Positions 46,188 to 53,973 of a stretch of DNA of 64,000 nucleotides are shown one piece after another. Within the stretch, counting starts at the first letter, position 1, and each line of letters begins with the position of its first letter. This DNA is from JAJXWB01 sp965246795 (GTDB taxonomy: Bacteria; Pseudomonadota; Alphaproteobacteria; Rhizobiales; Beijerinckiaceae). The position numbers and the translations under genes were made by a program. Under the pieces are notes generated by a model. That model did no database searches and had not been told where the DNA came from. It saw nothing but the letters and a program-made list of their open reading frames with translations. The stretch spans positions 434,001 through 498,000 of the forward strand of contig CBDFFN010000008.1 in assembly GCA_965246795.1 (NCBI GenBank), written 5' to 3'.

Positions 46188-47162
46188 ATGCCGATGGCCG
46201 GGCAAATTTTGGACAACCTTCTCACAACTCTCAGTGTGCGCCTCCATGCGTTCGCGCTCTGCGAGATCGACCATGGCTATCGCCTAAGTTTCGACCCGAT
46301 GGAAGGCGTGACGATTCACTATGTTCTCGAGGGTCAGGGAACGCTTCAAAGCGGCAATAGCCGTCCGATCGCCTATGACACAAACTGCATCATGGTCGTG
46401 CCGGCCCGCACCCACCAGAGCCTGGGAGATGCCGCGTCGGTCTTTCGCGAGGTACCCGCCGACGAGACCTGCGAGATCATCAATGACGGCCTGATCAAAT
46501 TTCTGGCGGGCACGGGAGCGCCAAAGACGCGTATTGTTTGCGGCACGATCCTCGCGACCTATGCCGGGACGTTGGGTCTGTTTGAAAGTCTCAGCGAACC
46601 GATCGTCGTCGACACAAGCGACGTCGAGCAACTTCGCTACGCGTTCCAAGCAATGCTCGGTGAACTGTCGAGCCACGCCGTCGGGATGCGCGCAATGACC
46701 GAAGCATTGATGAAACAATGTCTCATACTGGTTCTACGACAGCAATTGCTCCAGCGGAATGTGGTATCGCCATTCTTCGCTTCGCTTCAGGACAGTAGGC
46801 TTGCACGCGCGATCACCGCCATCGTCGAAGAGCCGGCACAACCACATACGGTTTCAAGCCTTTCAGCGCTCTCCGGCATGAGCCGGTCCGTCTTCACAGA
46901 GCGTTTCAAGACGACCTTCGGTCAGACGCCGATCGAATTCTTGACTGCGGTGAGGCTACGTTTGGCAGCTCACCTTCTCGCCACCACCGATGTCCCAATA
47001 AAACTCATATCCAAAAGCATCGGGTATTCGAGCCGCAGTCACTTTTCGCGATCGTTCCGGCTGGCTTACGGGCAGGATCCCGCCAGCTTTCGAACCTTCG
47101 GTACATCCCCGGAGGACGAACCCTGGTCCGATGCCGGTGTCCCGCCGTCGCCTCCAGCTTAG
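46188..47162 (+). CDS. AraC-family transcriptional regulator with cupin-like N-terminus
   Basis: About 324 residues from ATG 46188 (a TTG three bases upstream is in frame). The N-terminal 150 residues form a beta-rich cupin-like ligand domain (GVTIHYVLEGQGTLQSG). The C-terminal 100 residues hold two AraC helix-turn-helix units: LSALSGMSRSVFTERFKTTFG and ISKSIGYSSRSHFSRSFRLAYG. It follows the GH15 gene on the same strand and may control the oxidation genes on either side in response to a sugar; the ligand is unknown. Confidence 0.92.
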   Translation: MPMAGQILDNLLTTLSVRLHAFALCEIDHGYRLSFDPMEGVTIHYVLEGQGTLQSGNSRPIAYDTNCIMVVPARTHQSLGDAASVFREVPADETCEIINDGLIKFLAGTGAPKTRIVCGTILATYAGTLGLFESLSEPIVVDTSDVEQLRYAFQAMLGELSSHAVGMRAMTEALMKQCLILVLRQQLLQRNVVSPFFASLQDSRLARAITAIVEEPAQPHTVSSLSALSGMSRSVFTERFKTTFGQTPIEFLTAVRLRLAAHLLATTDVPIKLISKSIGYSSRSHFSRSFRLAYGQDPASFRTFGTSPEDEPWSDAGVPPSPPA

Positions 47163-47387
47163 ATCTTTTCCGCGATATCGACGCCGGCCTTTTTAGGAGC
47201 CAGTGGATGGCCGCTTCCATCATTCAGATGCGAAGCATATCCGCAAAAGGAAAACGATCGCGGTGTTTAGAACGCTTGCCGCATAACGCATAAAAGACGC
47301 TGCCGGAGGTCGCTGTCGGACATAGCGAGCCGGTCGCGATACCGCGCATATAGGATGCGATTTGCGGCGTTTCGAACATCCGCTGTT

Positions 47388-48937
47388 GGCCGATTGTGTT
47401 GATAAACGGGCGCTTGTGATCGTGGCGATGCGCTGATTCAGTTCTTCTGGCGAGGGAGACTGAGTAGATGATGGGCAGGCAGACGGATGCGCCGCAGTTC
47501 TTCTACGACTGTTGCCTCGATGATCACGTGCCGGACGATCATCTGCTCCGCCACATCGATCGGTTCGTCGATTTGGAGAGCGTTCGCACGCAGCTGAAGC
47601 CGTTTTACAGCACGACCGGCCGCCCCTCGATCGACCCCGATCTGATGCTGCGCATGCTGATCGTCGGCTACTGCATGGGTATCCGGTCCGAACGACGATT
47701 GTGCGAGGAGGTCCATCTCAATCTCGCGTATCGATGGTTCTGCCGGCTCGGCCTGGACGCGAAGGTTCCTGATCACTCGACCTTCTCGCGCAATCGGCAT
47801 GGCCGCTTCAGGGACAGCAACATCCTGCGGCATCTGTTCGAGACTATCGTCGAGCGCTGCCTCCGGGAGGGCCTGGTCGGCGGTGAGGGCTTCGCCGTCG
47901 ATGCCAGCCTCATTGCGGCGGACGCCAACAAGCAGCGCTCGCTCCCGAGTAGCGAATGGAGCGCCGCCGAGGTCGGTCCCAATGCCTGCCGCGCCGCACG
48001 TGAGTATCTGGACGTGCTCGACGACGCGGCGTTCGGCGCCGCGAGCGAGAGCATTCCGAAGTTCATCTCGCCGTCTGACCCGGCGGCGCAATGGACCGGT
48101 GCCCATAAAGGACACGCGTTCTTCGCCTATGCTACAAACTATCTGATCGATCTCGATCACGCGGTCATCGTCGACGTGGAAGCGACACGCGCCATCCGGC
48201 AGGCGGAGGTCGGCGCCGCCCGCACCATGATCGCTAGGACGCAGGATCGCTTCGGCTTGTGGCCGGCGCGGCTGGCTGCGGATAGTGCCTACGGCTCGGC
48301 TGAGAACCTCGCTTGGCTGGTGCACGAGCGCGGGATCGAGCGCACGTTCCGGTGTTCGACAAGTCGGACCGCCAGGATGGCACCTTCAGCCGATCCGCGT
48401 TCGTCTACGATCATGAGACGGATGCTTATACCTGCCCAGCCGGCAAGCAGCTGAGGCAACGGCAGAAGGTCTACCGAACACCGCGCCCTCTCGTCGATGA
48501 TGACGGTATGATGCGCTACCGCGCGAGCAAGCACGACTGCGATGTGTGCCCGCTTAAGCCGCGCTGCTGTCCAAACACGCCGGCGCGCAAGGTTCCGCGC
48601 TCGATCCACGAAGGCGCCCGCGACATGGCGCGCGATATTGCTAAGACCGACGCATATCTGACATCGCGACGCGAGCGGAAAAAGATCGAGATGCTGTTCG
48701 CGCATCTAAAACGCATTCTGCAACCTGGCAGATTACGATTACGCGGACCGAACGGCGCTCGTGACGAGTTCCACCTTGCAGCAACCGCCCAGAATCTCCG
48801 GAAGCTGGCGAAGCTGAGGTCACTGCGAATGGCGGTCGCATAACAAGCAAAGACTAACGAAGCTACGGACGATCATCGTCAAAGCTGGACGAAGAGGCCG
48901 CGCGATCCACAAGCCGACTTTATCAACACAATCGGCC
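47388..48937 (+). mobile_element. IS1182-type insertion sequence, about 1.55 kb
   Basis: Terminal inverted repeats are visible: left GATTGTGTTGATAAA (from 47392) and right TTTATCAACACAATC (to 48933), with further partial matches inside (GCTTGTG/CACAAGC). A GGCC flanks each end (47388-47391 and 48934-48937) and may be a 4-bp target duplication. The single transposase gene is frameshifted. Inserted between the AraC regulator and the coiled-coil operon; about 80% of the element is transposase. Confidence 0.8.
47468..48843 (+). pseudogene. IS1182-family transposase, one frameshift
   Basis: From ATG 47468 the chain covers the N-terminal domain and the first catalytic part: FFYDCCLDDHVPDDHLLRHI, RRLCEEVHLNLAYRWFCRLG, VPDHSTFSRNRHGRF and VDASLIAADANKQ. 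Near 48344 one base seems missing: after RLAADSAYGSAENLAWLV and GIE the frame shifts by one, and the rest continues (HVPVFDKSDRQDGTFSR, CPLKPRCCPNTPARKV, KKIEMLFAHLKRIL). Restoring one base gives a transposase of about 458 residues. Unless the shift is programmed, which is not usual in this family, it is inactive. Confidence 0.85.
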
Positions 48938-48968
48938 GATTGCGTTGATAAAGTCGCTTGCGGATCGC
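48905..48968. repeat. Two facing IS1182-type terminal repeats around GGCC
   Basis: The right terminal repeat of the IS (48905-48933) is followed by GGCC and then by GATTGCGTTGATAAAGTCGC (48938-48957), a copy of the left-end repeat facing it. The whole makes a near-perfect 30-bp inverted repeat. Beyond 48968 the sequence does not match the IS left interior, so only the end of a second element, or a pre-existing target palindrome, is left. Confidence 0.7.
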
Positions 48969-49663
48969 ATGGCCTCGTCGGCCGGCTTTTAAGCGGTTCG
49001 TCGAGTGCCCGTCAGCCTCCGCTTTTCATGCGATCGCGAGTGCCGGCCAGATGATCGTCAGGGGCTTGATCACAACAACGCCAGCAGCTTCAGTTGCCAT
49101 AGGAAATCCGGAATGAGATAGCGGACTATGCTGCCCACGCCCAGACGATCATTATGAGCCCGCACAGGGCCCGCGCAACAAGAAATGCCGTGTCCGGAAA
49201 TTGTCGAGCACTAAATACGAATACTGATTGAGATGAATATCATTCATCTACCTGAATGGAAGTAAGAACTTTCGACTTGTCCCATTGCACCAGCGAAGGG
49301 CGGACGACGGTGACTATCCGCAAGCTGTATCTAGTCTGTCGCGCTTGGTTGCCCGTTTTACGATCTTGCAGCGGCTACGTCTGATAGGGATAACGATCAG
49401 GCTTCGCGCTTCTGCTCGCCGATGCAGAGGCCATGCCTAAATCGATCGAGCGATGCTGTTCGACCGGGGCACGCGTTCGGAGACGCACCTGTTACGAACG
49501 ATGCACCAGCTCCGGCAAGCGAAATCCGGCTGTATCGCAGCGGAGGGTGCATCGCTCCGTAATGCAAATGCAACGTTTCACAGAAAAGTCGCACTTCAGC
49601 TGCCGCGGGTGTTGTGTGCAAAAAATTAAGGAGTCATAAAGGTTTATCTCGAAGGGCGATCCT
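48969..49663. other. Gene-free stretch before the coiled-coil operon
   Basis: 695 nt without a convincing gene on either strand. It is relatively AT-rich between 49200 and 49270 and contains a perfect palindrome at 49231. A good purine-rich site, ttaaggagtcat, lies at 49624 but no frame follows it; the first coiled-coil gene uses gaaggg and GTG 49664. Confidence 0.5.
49231..49249. promoter_or_regulatory. Perfect palindrome, candidate operator
   Basis: AGATGAAT-atc-ATTCATCT, perfect 8-bp arms with a 3-nt centre, in an AT-rich stretch about 415 nt upstream of the coiled-coil operon. It has the look of a dimeric-regulator site, but no regulator is assigned. Confidence 0.4.
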
Positions 49664-51118
49664 GTGAACTTTTGGTCGAAAATTCGAAGCAGCCGCCCGA
49701 TGCTTCAGGAAGATGATCGTCCCACCTTGGCGATCACCTCGCATGACAGTGTAGGCCGTGTGAGCGAAGGCGTCACAAACCAGTTAGAAATGCTGGGAGA
49801 GCGGCTAAGAGAGCTAGGTAACCTCGAGGCAGCCCTCAATCGGATCACCGGGCCGGTTAGAGACGTATTGCACCGCCATTCGCAAGTCGAGGTGCGACTG
49901 CTGGAACTCGAAACTCTGCTGACCCGGGAGCGAGAAAGCTGCGCAACGTTGCGTAACGCCCACGCAGACTCCAGCGGCCGACTGGCGGCATTGTCGCAAG
50001 ACTACTTGGCGCAAGAGGCCGAACTTAAAGCTTTGCAGACGCAGGCGAACGCGCGGTCGGAAGAGTTGAGCAAGCTGGCGGCCGCGCTGGAGGAAAAGAC
50101 GAGCGCGTCGGCCTCCTGGGAGAGAGATGCGCGTGTGGAAGGGCAGCGGTCTGCCGGTTTCGAGTTAGAAGTCGGCCGGTTGAAGGCCTACGGCGACGAA
50201 ATTGAGGCGCGGCTCGCGGTGCGAACGCGCGAACTCGGCGTTGCCAGCGACGCCCGCGATCAGCTGGAGCTCGAGCGCCGGGAAGTCGAGCGCAGACTGG
50301 AGACCGCCGCAGCCACTGTTGCCGGTCTTACACGGGAAGTCGCCGGCAGCGCGCTTGAGATGCGCGGTGAGAAAGAAGCTCTTGGAACGGCGAGGCTGGC
50401 ATTGGAGAATGAGGCTGGTGCGCGGGCGCGCGCTGAACAACTGCTCATTGATGAGCGGACAGCGGCGCAGACCGCTGCGTCGGCCCTGACCGTAAAGCTG
50501 GATAGCGCAATTTCGCGCCACGCCGCGGCCGATAAGCATTCGGTGCAGGTCCGATCTCTGCTCGACGAGAAGACGGTTGCGCTCGCTGCCGCTGAAAAAG
50601 ACGCGAGGAATGCACACGCGGAACTGCTTGCCTCGCGGGCCCAAAACGATGCGCTGCAAGGAGAACTTGCGCTTGGGCGCACTCATCATACGGAACTGCA
50701 GCGGACGCATGCGGAGCTGCGGGAGAAGCTTGCAGTAACCGAGTCGTCGCTCGCCTTGAAGGAAGCCTTAGTCGACGGTGCCGGCGCAAAGATCGAGAGC
50801 CTTTCGGCGCACTCCAAGGACCTGATAGCTCGGCACGAGAAGGAGCGGTCGGCGCTCGGCAGGGAAGTCGATCGACTTTCCGAAGAGCTGCAGAAGGAAA
50901 GGGCCGAACGGACGATGGCCCAGGGCGCACTCGATATCGCCCGCGCCAGCCGCACAGGCTTGCTGCAGCAATTGAGCAGCGCAAAGCGCAAGCCTGTGCT
51001 GCTGGAAGAAGAAACACAAGAGGATCGGGACCACGAAGTCAGACGGCTCGCTGCCTCCACATCCAAGCAGAGCGACAGCAGAGTTGCGTTCCTTCATAAC
51101 GCGAACAGTAAGGACTAA
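49664..51118 (+). CDS. Long coiled-coil protein
   Basis: 484 residues starting with GTG, preceded by gaagggcgatcct. From residue 60 to 440 the chain is nearly unbroken coiled coil (heptads rich in Glu, Leu, Ala, Arg; e.g. ELERREVERRLETAAATV and HAELREKLAVTESSLALK). The N-terminus MNFWSKIRSSRP is short and basic, possibly membrane-binding or an anchoring motif. No signal peptide, so cytoplasmic. Reminiscent in composition of bacterial scaffolds such as crescentin-like filament or polarity proteins, but no family is assigned. First of four or five small genes on the same strand, six nt before the next. Confidence 0.8.
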   Translation: MNFWSKIRSSRPMLQEDDRPTLAITSHDSVGRVSEGVTNQLEMLGERLRELGNLEAALNRITGPVRDVLHRHSQVEVRLLELETLLTRERESCATLRNAHADSSGRLAALSQDYLAQEAELKALQTQANARSEELSKLAAALEEKTSASASWERDARVEGQRSAGFELEVGRLKAYGDEIEARLAVRTRELGVASDARDQLELERREVERRLETAAATVAGLTREVAGSALEMRGEKEALGTARLALENEAGARARAEQLLIDERTAAQTAASALTVKLDSAISRHAAADKHSVQVRSLLDEKTVALAAAEKDARNAHAELLASRAQNDALQGELALGRTHHTELQRTHAELREKLAVTESSLALKEALVDGAGAKIESLSAHSKDLIARHEKERSALGREVDRLSEELQKERAERTMAQGALDIARASRTGLLQQLSSAKRKPVLLEEETQEDRDHEVRRLAASTSKQSDSRVAFLHNANSKD

Positions 51119-51124
51119 CGATCG

Positions 51125-51511
51125 ATGGAAGCTGCAAAGATCACAGAGAACACGCACGTTTTGTCGAGCTCCGCTGGACAAGTGGTCGCGATGTCGCTGA
51201 GAGATAGAGTGCAAGACGCGTCAAGTCGGGAGCCTACGCCGCAGCGAGACTGGTCGGCCGCCCTTAACCTCGTGAACGAGTGTTTTGAAGCGGTCCGGAT
51301 CGCCGATACTCGCGCGTCTGCATCTGAAGCGAGGGTCGCGGAATTGACTCAGCGGATCGAAGATCAAACGAGAATGGCGGAATCGCGGTTGGCTGTCGCG
51401 AACAAACGCTCCGACGTCGCTGAAGCGCGGGCGCGCAGTGCCGAGGAATGGCTCGTCAAGTTCCACGACACAATTGTAGCGGGTTTTCAGAAGACCTTCA
51501 CGCCCGAATAA
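51125..51511 (+). CDS. Small coiled-coil protein
   Basis: 128 residues from ATG 51125, six nt after the previous stop. N-terminal 35 residues are disordered; residues 45-110 are helical coiled coil (ASASEARVAELTQRIEDQ, RMAESRLAVANKRSDVAEA). Contains a second short motif WLVKFHDTIVAGF at the end. No known family. The same layout (disordered N-terminus, coiled coil, short C-terminal motif) occurs in the two following genes. Confidence 0.7.
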   Translation: MEAAKITENTHVLSSSAGQVVAMSLRDRVQDASSREPTPQRDWSAALNLVNECFEAVRIADTRASASEARVAELTQRIEDQTRMAESRLAVANKRSDVAEARARSAEEWLVKFHDTIVAGFQKTFTPE

Positions 51512-51540
51512 CTTATCGGACCTTCATCTGAACCACGGTC

Positions 51541-51837
51541 ATGACTGAGAACTTCAGCAGCGCTTCGCTGGATAACTTGATCGAAGGCGCCTTCAGCGCG
51601 CTGGTGATCCAGGGTGAGAGAATACCCTCAGGTGCTTCCGACGTAAGTCCCTTGTCTCTTAACAGCTTGGCGGCCGCGCTCGAGCAACTTCGGGCAATGT
51701 CGGCGGAGGTTTCCGGGGTGCGTTCCAACAATGCTCGCCTTTCGGAGCTTTGCGAACGCGCTGTAAGCCAATACGAAGCGGCGATAGTAGAGCGCGATCA
51801 TTGGCACAGAGTAGCCCTTTCGAGGCGCAACCGTTGA
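51541..51837 (+). CDS. Small helical protein of the coiled-coil operon
   Basis: 98 residues from ATG 51541, 29 nt after the previous gene. The N-terminal half contains NLIEGAFSALVIQGERIP; residues 43-95 are heptad-like (SLAAALEQLRAMSAEVSGV, RLSELCERAVSQYEAAIVERD). No known family. Its stop overlaps a possible TTG start of a further small frame. Confidence 0.65.
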   Translation: MTENFSSASLDNLIEGAFSALVIQGERIPSGASDVSPLSLNSLAAALEQLRAMSAEVSGVRSNNARLSELCERAVSQYEAAIVERDHWHRVALSRRNR

Positions 51838-52013
51838 GCGCTACTACTGATCTTTCGCGGGTACTAAACGCGTGGCGCCTGCATACGCTACTGGATCTGG
51901 TGTCCGCCAAACGCGGTCTCCGAAGGCATCGTAGCGGGGAGCCATCGGCGGCCGTCTGTCAGACCAAGCACGCAGATCCTATAGCGTACGAGAGCGGACG
52001 ATTGAATGTCTGA
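51834..52013 (+). CDS. Possible small frame linking the coiled-coil genes
   Basis: 59 codons from a TTG at 51834 that overlaps the previous stop by 4 nt (TTGA) and ends eight nt inside the next gene. Arg/His-rich, with RVLNAWRLHTLLDLVS at the start. Coupling on both sides supports it, but composition is poor and the start is TTG. It could simply be spacer. Confidence 0.3.
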   Translation: MSATTDLSRVLNAWRLHTLLDLVSAKRGLRRHRSGEPSAAVCQTKHADPIAYESGRLNV

Positions 52014-52473
52014 CTTGCAACAAAATCTAACGCGCTTCTACAACGGCGAGTTCAGGACACCGATGCACGGCAGCGGCTCCGTAGTCAGCATGCGCCCTAG
52101 AAAGGAACCCGCGCCTGATGTGAGCGAGTATCTGAAGCGAGTTGAGCATGCAGCACGCAGCCTTACGCAGGCCAGTGGGCGGATAAGCGAGCTTGAGGAA
52201 ACCGTATATGACCTCCGGCAACGGGAGGTCACTTTAATGGTAGAGCTGGACCAGTCCCGGATGCAAATCCGCGAATTGCGGATGGATCTTGACTCTACCA
52301 TGCACGAAAACCAACGCGTCACAGGGGTGCTGGCAGCGGCGGAGCGAATTATAGAAGAAAATGGGAGCCGCCTTACTCAAATGCAGGACAGTTACGATAC
52401 GCTGACGCGCGCGATTGATAACGCTTTCGGCCAACGTGAGCTAGCGCTCGAGGCTTCAGCCTCGGTTGCCTAA
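52006..52473 (+). CDS. Coiled-coil protein
   Basis: 155 residues from ATG 52006. The N-terminal 40 residues are disordered; from residue 42 to 140 it is coiled coil (EYLKRVEHAARSLTQASGRI, LEETVYDLRQREVTLMVELD, MQIRELRMDLDSTMHENQ). No known family. The last gene before the IS3 element, which is 95 nt downstream and leaves the gene intact. Confidence 0.7.
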   Translation: MSDLQQNLTRFYNGEFRTPMHGSGSVVSMRPRKEPAPDVSEYLKRVEHAARSLTQASGRISELEETVYDLRQREVTLMVELDQSRMQIRELRMDLDSTMHENQRVTGVLAAAERIIEENGSRLTQMQDSYDTLTRAIDNAFGQRELALEASASVA

Positions 52474-52568
52474 ACGCAGTCCTACATGTCGCTTTCAATG
52501 CGTGTAGTTGTGCACCATCGGCAGCTACGTCGAAGGTCGTCGGACAAGGCAGCGTAGTCCGACCTGTT

Positions 52569-53504
52569 TGGCCTGCTGCCGGTCTGATGGACGCTGAAGC
52601 TAATCCGACCTTCCTCTCGAACTCAACCGGGCTGATGTAGCCGATGGTCGAGTGCCTTCGTGTCGTATTGTAGAACCGCTCGTGTACAATCAAACACGTC
52701 CGACCTGGCGGCATCGCGTGATCGATAGACCTTGCGGCCGATCCGCTCGGTCTTCAGCGACGAGAAGAAGCTCTCCATCGCCGCGTTGTCCCAGACGTTC
52801 CCGGAACGGCTCATCGAACAGTCGCTGCCGTGATCGGCCATCAACGTGCGGAACTGCTCGCTCGTGTACTGGCTGCCTTGATCCGAGTGATACAGCAAGG
52901 CGTCCGGTCTACCGCGACGCCAGATCGCCATGACGAGTGCGTCGGTCACGAGTTGCGCCGTCATCTCGGCCTTCATTGACCGACCAACGACTCGACGTGA
53001 GAACAGATCAATCACCGCAGCGACGTAGAGCCAGCCTTCGGCTGTCCAGATATAGGTGAAGTCTGCAATCTCTTAGCCGGCAGGCGCATGCGCGCATGCG
53101 CCGATAGGCCACTTCTTGTTGGGTCGATCCGCCGTAGAACTGTCGGTCGAGCACATTCGGCGCGATAGTCGCGACGGCTCGCTCTCCGGAGTCTTTTGGA
53201 AAACCACGACGACGAGGCCTGCGCCCGCAGGGCCTCCGAGCCCATCAACCGCTCGATCTTGTGCAAGACCACACGCGAACCCTTCCGCCAAGACGTCACG
53301 CCAGACCCGACGAGCGCCGTAAGTGCGCGCGCTCGACGTGAAGCTCGCCCTGATCCTCGGTATGAGGGCCTCGTCGATCAGGGCTCGCGTGCTGCGGCAC
53401 CGGGCGTGCCACGCGTGGAAGCCAGATCGAGACACGCCCAGCGCTTCGCATTGCCATGCCACCGGCCAGACTGCGCGGTGCTTCGCGACGAAGGCGAACT
53501 TCAT
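52569..53504 (-). pseudogene. IS3 OrfB (DDE transposase), several breaks
   Basis: Starts MKFAFVAKHRAVWPVAWQCE at 53504. The first part reaches YGARRVWRDV, then a frame change (HKIERLMGSEALRA), an in-frame stop near 53073 (after HAPAG), a middle part MIDLFSRRVVGRSM with HSDQGSQYTSEQF and GNVWDNAAMESFF (second Asp and the Glu of the DDE triad), and a last piece FYNTTRRHSTIGYISPVEFE in another frame. At least three interruptions make it non-functional. Confidence 0.8.
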
Positions 53505-53792
53505 GTCGCTTCCCTCGCGAAGTAGGCTGCGGCCTTTTTTAGGATGTCACGCTCCGCCTTGAGCTTCGTGACCTCACGTCGCAGCCGATCGATCTCCAGC
53601 TGCTCGGGCTTCATCTGCCCGTGTCCTGGGAACGCTTGTGTCGGTGCAGCGGCAAGCTCCTTCACCCATTTGCGAAGCACATTCTCGTGCACGTCGAGAT
53701 CCCGCGCGGCTTGCGCAGCACTCACGCCGCATTCGCGTCACCAATCGAACCGCTTCAACCTTAAACTCGCGACTGAACTTCCGTCTCTGCAT
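53501..53792 (-). pseudogene. IS3 OrfA, frameshifted
   Basis: The N-terminus MQRRKFSREFKVEAVRLVT is the usual start of IS3-family OrfA (helix-turn-helix). Near 53730 the frame shifts and continues as SAAQAARDLDVHENVLRKW, ending in LKAERDILKKAAAYFA, the leucine-zipper part. One base insertion or two-base loss explains the shift. DNA-binding partner of OrfB; inactive as it stands. Confidence 0.8.
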
Positions 53793-53973
53793 GGCAACTC
53801 TCCAACTTCATGAAACACCCAATCTCGGTGTCCACAAAACCGGCAGCAGGCCAGAGTGGAACGTCGTCGGCTGCTCTCGGCCGGTCAGACTTCGAACGAC
53901 GCGGAACATAGCGGTGTACTAAGTACGTGATCCTGGCTGGCCTACACGCTCCGCTTTCGCGGCGCGGTGTCCC

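Larger units (their letters stand above)
52569..53853 (-). mobile_element. IS3-family (IS51/IS407-like) insertion sequence, decayed
   Basis: About 1285 bp, bounded by 24-bp imperfect inverted repeats: TGGCCTGCTGCCGG at 52569 and CCGGCAGCAGGCCA ending at 53853, with TG...CA ends. The two transposase frames inside carry several frameshifts and a stop. No target duplication is obvious from the flanks. It sits between the coiled-coil operon and the GGDEF-EAL gene. Confidence 0.8.

Noticed and set aside
52373..52568. Extension of the IS3 OrfB frame beyond the left terminal repeat
   Set aside because: It runs past the element end into the 3' end of the coiled-coil gene; read-through by chance.
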